Shown in pieces: positions 1-7,249 of a DNA stretch of 14,311 bases. Position numbers and translations under genes: made by a program. The stretch is from Gryganskiella cystojenkinii (taxonomy: Eukaryota > Mortierellomycota > Mortierellomycetes > Mortierellales > Mortierellaceae). Numbering within the stretch: the first letter of the stretch is position 1; each line of letters starts with the position of its first letter. The stretch covers positions 1-14,311 of the forward strand of contig JAAAIG010000936.1 of NCBI GenBank assembly GCA_015852425.1. Direction: 5' to 3'. The notes beneath the pieces are model-generated. The model saw only the letters and a program-made list of their open reading frames with translations. It had not been told where the DNA came from and ran no database searches.

Positions 1-1
1 G

Positions 2-48
2 GGTTTGGGACACTCGCAACACACCCTTAAGGGTTGGCGACCCAAACC
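2..48. repeat. Inverted repeat enclosing a 12-bp palindrome
   Basis: GGTTTGGG at 2-9 is repeated in inverse orientation as CCCAAACC at 41-48. Between them lies the perfect 12-bp palindrome ACCCTTAAGGGT at 23-34. The two symmetry centres differ (25 and 28.5), so this is not one simple cruciform. It could be the edge of a degenerate mobile element, a protein-binding site, or chance; the window edge prevents a decision. Confidence 0.4.
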
Positions 49-74
49 ACGACACATGTGATGTAACACTCTGT

Positions 75-107
75 CTGCACTGCACTGCACTGACTCTGCA
101 CTCTGCA
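75..107. repeat. CTGCA short repeats
   Basis: Five copies of CTGCA start at 75, 80, 85, 96 and 103. The first three are in perfect tandem and the last two are interrupted by a few bases. This is a simple-sequence tract with no visible coding role. Confidence 0.7.
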
Positions 108-210
108 CACGCGTTTGCTGGAGTTCTTTGGAAACTGCGTTGACAGAGGAACAGCAAGTGACTTATCTATCGTGCTAGGGACAGATGAGATTCCTCCGAG
201 GCTCTGCTCA

Positions 211-298
211 TCACTCTATCACCACTTCATGCTCGTTGCTGACGAGCACACTAGTTCCTTGTCCATATCGTCACTCTCTCGCCACTTCACTCTCGTTG
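211..298 (+). repeat. Pair of imperfect 28-bp direct repeats, 60-bp period
   Basis: Positions 211-238 and 271-298 match at 24 of 28 bases. Both copies begin TCACTCT and end CTCGTTG. They start exactly 60 bp apart, about 240-320 bp upstream of the ATG at 535. They may be a promoter duplication carrying two copies of a regulator site, or a relic of local duplication. Confidence 0.6.
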
Positions 299-393
299 TG
301 TTCTTGTCGCTCATCAGTGCTATCCCATTCCCACAGTATAACATCACAAGGAAAAAAGAGTTTTTTCCATTGCCTTGGCAATACCTCTATCCC

Positions 394-399
394 TATAAA
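394..399 (+). promoter_or_regulatory. TATA box candidate for the secreted-protein gene
   Basis: A perfect TATAAA lies 136 bp upstream of the ATG at 535. It is followed by a CT-rich stretch suited to transcription initiation and an A/C-rich leader. No comparably placed TATA box was noticed for the other genes, so this one may be more strongly regulated. The call is inferred from sequence and spacing only. Confidence 0.5.
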
Positions 400-534
400 C
401 GGAAGAAACCGTCCATGTCCCCTTCTTTACCTCTCTTTTCGCACTTTTTTCCTTCTCTTCCAGACCTAATCCTACGCAACAACAACAACCACTCTCATTC
501 CAATCTTTGAACTCTGCTCTTTATCAAAAAAGAC

Positions 535-1862
535 ATGATTACCCTTCCCAAAACTCTCTCATACTTGGCCTGCATGGCCCTTTCTGCTCAGATTGTCTGT
601 GCGCTGGTCCGAGAACCTGCGTTAACCAAGCGCGACAACACAGTTTACGGTAAAGATCCACTCTTTTTTTATACTTTTTTTTATTCCCTCCTCAACTCAC
701 TATTGCTCGTTCTCTTGTTCCTTCACAGTGACGGTCACCGAGTACCACTATGTCCCCGTGCCTGCACTCGCAGTATCGACAGCCCCGGCTTCGGCTCTGT
801 TCTCTGAGCATCCAGGTAATAAACGATAATATGAAGCTTATTTTTATTTCTTCAGCCAAGATGTACAGCTTTGGCCAGTTCAGGCTTTACATTGATGACT
901 GTCGGTGCTTTCATATTGTTATTATTGGTTTCCTTGTCGCTCCACTCTTTTTCGACTCTCACCAAACCACTCTATCACTCCTTCCACTGCTGTTCGCGTG
1001 ATTCTCCTTGGCCTTCGTGTTCAAACGGGTCGTCCTCACTACCGTTGATGCGCCAGCATATGCTCCTGCTCACGTGCCACCCCAAATGAATGCTGGTCCC
1101 CTACCCGCCACTGTACCGATTGTCGTTGCCTCTTCTTGGCAACCAAACCCAAACAATGTGTTGACGTACACATCCTACGCTGGTCTGTTGACAACGTTGG
1201 CACCATCTTTCTACCCCTCGGCGTCCCCAACCAACTTAGTTCCCATCTCAGTTGCTCCTCCTGCTGAAGCGCCAACGCCTTTTTCTCAATCGCCTGTTTC
1301 TCCACCTCTTCCCACTCCTGCCTCTGCGCCTACCTCTATTGAAACTTGGACTCCAGTTCCTATTTGGGTGTCTGGAACATCAGCTGTGTCATCTTCACGT
1401 TCCTCGGTTACTCCTACTGCTCCGACCAATTCTCAGTCAACTTCCTCCTCGGTGAGATCCTCGCAGAATGAAAACAACAGCCACAGCAGCAGTAGCAGCG
1501 ACAGTGTTGATTCTGCGTCGGCTCAGTCTACAACCGTGACCCCCACTACAACCGATGTCACAGTCTCGACCATAACCACGACTGGTGTGGATTCTACGAC
1601 GACAACGACCTCTGTTGGGTCGGATGGTACGACCACTGTCTTGACTGAAATCCCGAGTTCTACATCGACGCGATCTCATAGCACCTCGGGAGCAGAGACT
1701 CGAAGGACTCGTCCTGATGCTTTCAAGCCGACTATTGGATTGATTTTCCATCAATTGCTCGAGATGGTGGTTCCATCCCAGGCTTGGAGTTGTTCGGATT
1801 ATCCTCAGGTTGCTGTTGTTCTGGCCACCTTTGTCTCAAGCGTGATGGTATTGATGGCATAA
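535..1862 (+). CDS. Ser/Thr-rich secreted, probably GPI-anchored cell-surface protein
   Basis: I do not recognise the family. The first exon (535-649) encodes a signal peptide: a hydrophobic core at residues 8-23, a likely cut after VCA, and a Kex2-type Lys-Arg at 32-33. Intron 1 is 650-728. Exon 2 (729-815) reads on in frame with VTVTEYHYVPVP. The last exon encodes a Pro/Ala-rich part, then a long Ser/Thr tract (about residues 155-280) typical of heavily O-glycosylated wall proteins, and ends in a hydrophobic tail (VAVVLATFVSS and following) that resembles a GPI-attachment signal. The middle is uncertain. One in-frame solution is a single intron 816-1056, giving 335 residues. Alternatives use AG acceptors at 855, 870 or 883 and add a small exon plus a third intron. 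A structural or adhesion role in the wall is inferred from composition only. Confidence 0.6.
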
Positions 1863-2295
1863 ACGCGGCTCATCCTCCACCCCACTCCCTGGTCCTCTTG
1901 AAGGCGATCGGTTTATGTTTTCTATTTTCTTTTTTTTCCTTCCTACAGCTATAATCTTTTCATGCAATCTGATCTCAATCGCACTCTTTTACTGTTGACA
2001 TACAACTCCATGTTGGAGCAACAGGGAGATCCTCAAGAACAGACTTTTCAAAGCAGTAATAAAAAAAATAGTATTCACATCAAAGTACTTTAAACGGCTC
2101 GGCTTGTTGTGAGCACCGTTCCTTTCGATCACATTCGCCGAACGCAAATTACGAAACTTTTTTTTTTGGCCTCTGTTCGATCTGTTCCTTCTTCACGGTC
2201 GTTGTCGCTTTAATCGAAACCTTTCATTTTTTCAATTCTCCTTTTCTCTCCTCTTTCAACTACCATCCCTACTCACGTATTTTATTCGATACACC
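1863..2295. other. Intergenic region between secreted-protein and MAPEG genes
   Basis: No gene is seen. The left part is the 3' flank of the secreted-protein gene, with a possible AATAAA polyadenylation signal at 2058-2063 in an A run. The right part (about 2160-2290) is T-rich then CT-rich and is probably the promoter and leader of the gene starting at 2296. Confidence 0.5.
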
Positions 2296-3164
2296 ATGTC
2301 CTCTATCTCGGCTGCTTACCCTCACTTCCCTCTGCTGTCGCTGCCCATCGCGGCCGGAATTGCATATGCTCCTCATTTTATCCGTGCTTTGGTATGGTTG
2401 CACGCACCAAAAGACGAAAAAGGGTGTCCATGTCATCGTTACCAGGCAACGATATCTTGTTCTAATTTTTGATTCACTTTCCTCATTCCGATATAGATTG
2501 TCATTCAGGCCACCAAAAAGTGGAACAACGGTATGTTCGCCTCCGCTACTATAACGTCTATCTACCATTACTACGAGAGCTGAATGACTCAGTTCTCGAC
2601 GTGCTGACTTGCCATGTACGTTACTAACTGGGTTTCTTTGATGGCATCTGATAGTTAGTCCTCGTGGCCAGCTCGAAAAGGTTGAGGCTCGGATGACCAA
2701 GTCTGCTTGGGCCATGGCTAAGCGTGCTGAGGGCGCCCACAGCAACGGTATGGAGACCCTTCCCGTGTTTTATGGTGCTGTCGTAAGTCGCGTTTGATTT
2801 TGATGGGGACCAGGGCATGTGAAGAAATACCAGAGAAAGATGTCTAACGAAAGCTTTCTTTATATTTTGCGTTCTTTACCCTTCTACTCTGCAACATGAA
2901 AATACAACAATAAATCGACCGACGGACTCTGACACAACAATACAATCAACAACGGCACTGTAGCTTGCTGCTTTGCACGCTGGAGTGGCCAAGGATACGG
3001 TCAACTTTTACGCCGGCCTCTTTCTCGCCGCCCGCGCACTCTACAACATTGTCTACATCTTCAACACGACACAAATCACGGCCTTGGCTCGTTCTGGCAT
3101 CTGGGCGACGAGTTTGTTTGCGTGCTTGAAGCTGTTCTTGGCCGCTGCCGCCACCAAGTACTAA
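2296..3164 (+). CDS. MAPEG-family integral membrane protein
   Basis: This belongs to the MAPEG superfamily of small four-helix membrane proteins, which includes microsomal glutathione transferases and eicosanoid enzymes. Four exons, 2296-2391, 2497-2530, 2655-2782 and 2964-3164, join by GT-AG introns (105, 124 and 181 nt) into a 152-residue protein, the usual size. The hallmark is at residues 67-82: R-x2-G-A-H-x-N-x2-E-x-L-P-x-F, where the conserved Arg, His/Asn and Glu of the family contact glutathione. Hydrophobic helices are visible near residues 12-36, 80-95, 102-125 and 132-150, and ARALYNIVYI matches the third-helix pattern. The start at 2296 has a good context (ACACCATGT) and gives the expected N-terminal helix. 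The likely site is the ER or mitochondrial outer membrane. Whether it is a glutathione transferase, peroxidase or something else cannot be told from sequence. Confidence 0.87.
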
Positions 3165-3200
3165 TTGACAGAAGTGGGGGAGAGAAAGTGTCCAAAAAAC

Positions 3201-3206
3201 AATAAA
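3201..3206 (+). terminator. Polyadenylation signal AATAAA of the MAPEG gene
   Basis: A perfect AATAAA lies 37 nt after the MAPEG stop codon at 3162-3164, a normal position for directing 3' end cleavage. Confidence 0.5.
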
Positions 3207-3236
3207 AAGAGCGAAAGAACGAAAGAAAGAATCGAA

Positions 3237-3247
3237 GACGTCACGTG
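3237..3247. promoter_or_regulatory. Overlapping CRE-like and E-box motif upstream of SNF7
   Basis: GACGTCACGTG fuses an ACGTCA half typical of bZIP sites with a CACGTG box (3242-3247) typical of bHLH factors such as Cbf1 types. It lies about 290 bp upstream of the SNF7 ATG and 73 bp after the MAPEG stop. Function is inferred from motif match only. Confidence 0.35.
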
Positions 3248-3535
3248 TTCAAATTGTTCCTTTTTTTTGGGTGGACCAACAGACGACCACGCAGCAAGTC
3301 TGAAGTCCTCATTTCTTGGCAGTGAAATTGATTTCTGTTGCAGCAAAGCATTTCTCTCCTTCACTTCCTCCTCTTTTCCTGCTCCCCCTCTTTTTTTTGT
3401 CTTTTTGCCTTTCTCTCTTTATTTTACTCGTTCTTTACTCCATCCATTTTACTACTCCCCCTTTCTGCGCCCCATCTCATATTATCACATTACGTCAACA
3501 AAAAAAAAGTCGGTCAGGATACATAACAGCACATC

Positions 3536-4673
3536 ATGAACCTCTTTTTCGGTCGCAAGGCAAAAGTCACACCCAAGGACTCGATTGTCGAGCTCAGAAA
3601 TACCCTCCAAATGCTTGAAAAGCGAGAGACTTTTCTCCAGACAAAAATTGACAATGAACTCAAGATTGCAAAGGCAAACGCCACCAAGAACAGAAGAGGT
3701 AGGATGCCTTACCTTCTTGTATCCTTTTTTTGGCTCTTTTTTATCTATTTTTTGGCTCGTTATATGGTTGCTAGAGATCCATCCAGTGTTTCTACACGTT
3801 AACATGGATGACCAGCGGGTCGTTGAAGATATGACAGTCGAACTAACTATGGGTCAACCTATATCTTTTTACCCTTGATCTCTCCTCCAGCGGCCCTCAT
3901 GGCCTTGAAGCGCAAAAAGCAATTTGAGGGTCAGATTGAAAAGATTTCGGGCTCGAGACTGACGATAGAGACCCAAGTCATGGCCATCGAGAACGCCAAC
4001 GTCAACTTGGAGACCATGAAGGCCATGCGTGCAGGTGCTGAAGCCATGAAAGGCATTCACGGGGCCATGTAAGACTTTTTTTTTGGCGACTATGCTGTCA
4101 GAAAGGCTTGCCAAGCCCTTGCTGTCGGTGGCGCCCTTTTTTTCCACTGACAGCATTCCTGCGAGATCTTTCCGACTAATCCTGGATACTGCTTCTCTTC
4201 GTTCTATTTTTTACAATAGGGACATTAACAAGGTGGACCAGACCATGGAGGAGATTAGAGATCAGATGGAGCTTGCCAATGAGATCTCGGACGTCATTTC
4301 GCAGCCCGTTGGAGGCATTGAAATGGACGATGTAAGGATTTTAGGTCTTGACCTTGACCTTGACCACGTCAAAAAGGGACTGCGGGGATGTCAGCTGTTT
4401 GTCTGTTTGGAGATTGTTATTGTCCAAGTGTGTACTGACCCCTATGTTTGCTTGTCTTTGGATATTGCCATTGCACACTGTTTTCTTTGTCTTCTCTAGG
4501 ATGAACTCATGGCCGAGTTGGACGAGTTGGAGCAGCAGGAACTGGACAGCAAGCTTATGGAGACTGAACGACCCCCACAAATGGGCTTGCCCTCTGTACC
4601 GAACCATGAACCCGAGGAGGAAGACGAGGACGAGGCCGAGCTTCGGGAGCTCCGCGAGAGCATGGCCATGTAA
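3536..4673 (+). CDS. SNF7: ESCRT-III core subunit Snf7/Vps32 (CHMP4)
   Basis: Snf7 polymerises on endosomal membranes to drive vesicle budding into multivesicular bodies and membrane scission, and is taken apart by the ATPase Vps4. Exons 3536-3698, 3891-4068, 4220-4331 and 4500-4673 join through GT-AG introns (192, 151 and 168 nt) into 208 residues; relatives are about 220-240. The N-terminus (MNLFFGRKAK) matches the membrane-inserting amphipathic start of Snf7. A basic helical hairpin follows (residues 15-100, with RKKQFEGQI and LETMKAMRAGAEAMK), then the family-typical AMDINKVDQTMEEIRDQM, and an acidic tail from about 165. The tail ends in ELRELRESMAM, like the C-terminal helix that binds Bro1/ALIX-type partners. 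All junctions are fixed by conserved residues on both sides. The third intron contains three tandem CTTGAC units (4347-4364) of no obvious function. Confidence 0.95.
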
Positions 4674-5206
4674 ATGGGGAAGGTGTAAAACCACTTTTTA
4701 AGCAAGAACCGATGCGAAGCGACGAAGCGATAAAGCTAGTTGACGCGAATATATCTCACCGTTAGCAGAACGCCAATACCGTGCACGGCTGCTAACTCAT
4801 CGACAGGCGGACTGACAAACGGACAGACAGACAGACGGACAGACAAACGAGAAGGATGCAACGAGCTGTTGACCAAGGAGACAAAAAAAAACATAATAAA
4901 AAGAACGCACCTGTGATGCCCTCTGTCCACTCGCCCGTCGTGTTCGCCTCTCTCCCCATTTCACAAAGACTCGTTTATGTCTTTTTCTTTTTTTTTTTTT
5001 GGCATTCACTCATTTTGCTCTTTTCTCCTCTCAATTTTCATTCTATGCTCTGAATCCATTCTTTTCCCTTCTCTTTGTCCACTCAGGACCCATCCATCGC
5101 CTCATTCCCACCTTCAATCGAACTCATTTCCTCCCTGTATCGCGTCAAAGACAGCCATAGGCTCATTGCTACTTTTTTCTCTTTTTTTGTACGCCACCAA
5201 CCAACC
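4674..5206. other. Intergenic region between SNF7 and the KH-like gene
   Basis: No gene is seen. It contains a GCGAAGCGA-type short repeat (about 4713-4731), a degenerate ACAG/ACGG tetranucleotide tract (4803-4850), an A-rich run near 4883, and a long CT-rich leader (about 4915-5190). A strong acceptor-like sequence with a pyrimidine tract ends in CAG at 5085, so an upstream non-coding exon is possible; I could not identify a matching donor with confidence. Confidence 0.5.
4803..4850. repeat. Degenerate ACAG/ACGG microsatellite
   Basis: GACAG, GACGG and GACAAAC units repeat with a 4-bp core, purest at about 4822-4845 (GGACAGACAGACAGACGGAC). The tract is non-coding and likely length-variable. 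Confidence 0.7.
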
Positions 5207-6991
5207 ATGCCTCTATTCCCTGACCAGACTACACCCTTGCAACAGAAATTCTGTCCACTTCCTCCTCCTCCTCCTCCTCCTGTTTGCCGTGTACGCCCAC
5301 ACCATTCACGCATTTCATTCACCACACGACCTATGACTGAGGATGAGTCCGAGTCCATATCAAGTGCTGCTCCTCCAGACTCCGCAACAGAACACCATGA
5401 TGAGCATATTGAATGGTCCGCATCTCGCAGCACCACAGCAAACTTGAACAGCCTTGACGCTCTGATCACCGTCTGTGACCATCTCGCTGGCGCAGTCGAT
5501 GCCATCCTCCTTGCACGAGTTATGCAAATTGATCAGTCCCAGAACTTCAGCCTTTATTCAGGCACAACCGAAAATAGACCAACACCACTATCGCCGTCGT
5601 CAAGCTCAAATCCAGTTCCAATTTCCGGTCTAGGAGCAAGCACAAGCTCAGGTTTAGATAAAGATGCAAGCAACAGAGTAACGCAGCCATGGAACAAAAG
5701 AACAGTGACCTTTCCAGGGGATCCCAGCCACGGCAGGGACATGACTGTCGTCGATAGCTCTGGAAACATATCTAAACTGCGTCCCAAGATGGAGACTGTG
5801 ATCATGACGGATCGTCTCGATAGCACCCGTCAGTTTCCACTCCTGAGTTTGCGACCCGAGAATGCCTCTGAAGAAGATCCCGTTATTCAACTTCGTTGCA
5901 TCTTTGCTGCTCACGAGCTCCCAAGAGGACCGGCTTTCGACTCTTTTATAAAGTCACTGCAACAACGACGCGAGGTCGACACATACTTGGTCCCAAATGA
6001 ATACAAACTTGTTCATCGAGATCAGGACGTCGTGTTTGGAATCACGGGAACTTTGCGAGCCTCGTGTCAAGTACTCAAGGAACTTCTTTTGTACGACTCG
6101 AGGTTGAGTGCAGTACCGTACAGTGTTCACATCTTGGTACCGAGGTACGCCGACCCGAGTCTCCTTCATTCTGAGCCTGGGCATAATTGGTCAGCAAAGC
6201 ACAGGACGATCGCGGGAACGGATGAATCTCTGTTGTCAATCGAGTCTCTATCGATTGTGTCACTCATGAGCGCTGTGAGGACTATCGCCGAAACTCTTTG
6301 CACTCAAGACGAGATATTCCACTATATATTTTACCAGGGCGGGCTCCCTTCAATCATCCCAACAAAGCTAGAATACGATCACGCAAAACGTTTGTCCTCC
6401 CATTGTAACTCTGGTGTTACTCCGTCTGTTTCCGCTCCACTCTCTCTCTCTTCTCCTGGTAAAGCAATATCGACTCTTGAACCCGATTTGATGCAGCCGT
6501 TCCGCCTGCACTTGTTGTTGACCTTTTCCCAATCCAGCGCTATAAAAGAGGACGAAGGCATACTGATGCGGCTGCTGCTGGCGACTCTCGGATCCAAAAT
6601 TCGAGCTACCACGGTATGGTTCATGACTGATCGAGACTCATTTGCCGCCTGTGAGATCAGCGCCCATGATGTCACAGTACTCGAACGATCGATTGTTGAG
6701 GTGGTGCGCTGGACTGCAGGCTCGCTTGGCACTTGGATGGTCAGGATCATACTCCCACGAGACGTAATGGGTAAATTGCACGATCCGAACCAACACGACT
6801 GGCGTGAGCGCGAGTTACGGGGTCATATCGCGTCTGTGCAGTCACCACCCAAAGCACTAACGAACGACAAATCGACTGTTTGCGTCATCGAGACTTTGAC
6901 TCGAAACCCAGCTTGGGGGATCCAGGTGGCGACTCGCAAGATACTATCGTTGCTTTTCGACAACACTCGCTGGAACCTATTTGAACAGTGA
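5207..6991 (+). CDS. Possible diverged triple-KH RNA-binding protein
   Basis: This is an intronless frame of 594 residues from the ATG at 5207 (CAACCATGC, good context). A second in-frame ATG at 5333 would give 552 residues. The first 200 residues are low-complexity: seven prolines from a CCT repeat, then a Ser-rich acidic stretch. I see three similarly built units: 226-297 (starts VIQLRCIFAAHEL, ends GITGTLRASCQVLKELL), about 304-375 (starts YSVHILVPRY), and about 432-515 (starts FRLHLLLTF). Their rhythm and spacing recall fungal PCBP/Rnc1/Hek2-type proteins with three KH domains, where a hydrophobic strand of the form hxhRhLh is followed by a helix and a VxGT turn. The KH signature loop GXXG is not visible in any unit, so RNA binding is doubtful. 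An alternative is an unrelated fungal family. Codon use and length argue that the gene is real. Confidence 0.75.
   Translation: MPLFPDQTTPLQQKFCPLPPPPPPPVCRVRPHHSRISFTTRPMTEDESESISSAAPPDSATEHHDEHIEWSASRSTTANLNSLDALITVCDHLAGAVDAILLARVMQIDQSQNFSLYSGTTENRPTPLSPSSSSNPVPISGLGASTSSGLDKDASNRVTQPWNKRTVTFPGDPSHGRDMTVVDSSGNISKLRPKMETVIMTDRLDSTRQFPLLSLRPENASEEDPVIQLRCIFAAHELPRGPAFDSFIKSLQQRREVDTYLVPNEYKLVHRDQDVVFGITGTLRASCQVLKELLLYDSRLSAVPYSVHILVPRYADPSLLHSEPGHNWSAKHRTIAGTDESLLSIESLSIVSLMSAVRTIAETLCTQDEIFHYIFYQGGLPSIIPTKLEYDHAKRLSSHCNSGVTPSVSAPLSLSSPGKAISTLEPDLMQPFRLHLLLTFSQSSAIKEDEGILMRLLLATLGSKIRATTVWFMTDRDSFAACEISAHDVTVLERSIVEVVRWTAGSLGTWMVRIILPRDVMGKLHDPNQHDWRERELRGHIASVQSPPKALTNDKSTVCVIETLTRNPAWGIQVATRKILSLLFDNTRWNLFEQ
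5261..5281 (+). repeat. (CCT)7 trinucleotide repeat in coding sequence
   Basis: Seven perfect CCT units encode Pro19-Pro25 if translation begins at 5207. If the real start is 5333 the repeat lies in the 5' leader instead. In-frame slippage would change only the proline count. Confidence 0.9.
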
Positions 6992-7249
6992 AGTCCTCTC
7001 ACTCTCTGTCAATAATAAAAAGGAGGAAAAAAACGCGTCCTTGAATCGATGCCCATTCTTTTCGACCCCTCCTCTCTTTTTCTTATTTTGTCTCCTTCTT
7101 TTTCACTCTTTCTTCCGATTCACACGCTATTCTTTTTCCATCCCATTCTCTTTCCTCCCTTCCTTTCTTCACATCACCATCTATCACCTCCACCGCTCTC
7201 TTCCACTCTTCTTTCACTCACCAAACACTAAGATCGCCCTTCCAATAAG
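6992..7249 (+). promoter_or_regulatory. CT-rich promoter and leader of the glutamine synthetase gene
   Basis: The first part is the 3' flank of the upstream gene, with AATAAA at 7014-7019. From about 7045 to 7225 the plus strand is almost entirely pyrimidine (runs of T, CTC and TTCC), with no TATA box. The ATG follows after a short purine-containing spacer. Such CT-rich tracts are common upstream of start codons of constitutive genes in filamentous fungi, and a similar layout occurs in front of several genes in this window. Confidence 0.5.
7014..7019 (+). terminator. Polyadenylation signal AATAAA of the KH-like gene
   Basis: A perfect AATAAA lies 22 nt after the stop codon at 6989-6991, inside AATAATAAAA. 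The spacing to the next gene's leader is tight, so the 3' UTR is probably short. Confidence 0.5.

Larger units (their letters stand above)
1..534. other. Gene-free upstream region of the secreted-protein gene
   Basis: I see no convincing gene here. The stretch holds a short palindrome at the left edge, a CTGCA-rich repeat, a 28-bp imperfect direct repeat, a TATA box, and a CT-rich then A/C-rich leader (about 415-500) ending at the ATG at 535. Small open frames exist but encode low-complexity Ser/His/Leu-rich strings expected from CT-rich DNA. It most likely serves as the promoter and 5' leader of the gene starting at 535. Confidence 0.6.
3165..3535. other. Intergenic region between MAPEG and SNF7 genes
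   Basis: No gene is seen. It holds the MAPEG polyadenylation signal at 3201-3206, a GACGTCACGTG element at 3237-3247, and a strongly CT-rich leader (about 3355-3475) followed by an A-rich stretch just before the ATG at 3536. It is best read as a 3' UTR followed by the SNF7 promoter. Confidence 0.55.

Noticed and set aside
1..60. Telomeric repeat at the window start
   Set aside because: Only isolated GGGTT-like strings are present, with no tandem TTAGGG-type array.
115..510. 131- and 94-codon open frames upstream of the secreted-protein gene
   Set aside because: The larger starts with TTG; both encode Ser/His/Leu/Phe low-complexity strings from a CT-rich promoter, with no domain.
2269..2745. 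158-codon minus-strand frame across the MAPEG gene
   Set aside because: It is antisense to clear MAPEG exons whose conserved residues and splice sites explain the DNA.
5075..5206. Extension of the KH-like protein upstream of the ATG at 5207
   Set aside because: The frame is open to 5054 but contains no ATG there, and the DNA is CT-rich leader; a stop lies at 5051-5053.
5083..5505. 140-codon minus-strand frame with a glycine run
   Set aside because: It is the antisense shadow of the CCT repeat and the start of the KH-like gene.
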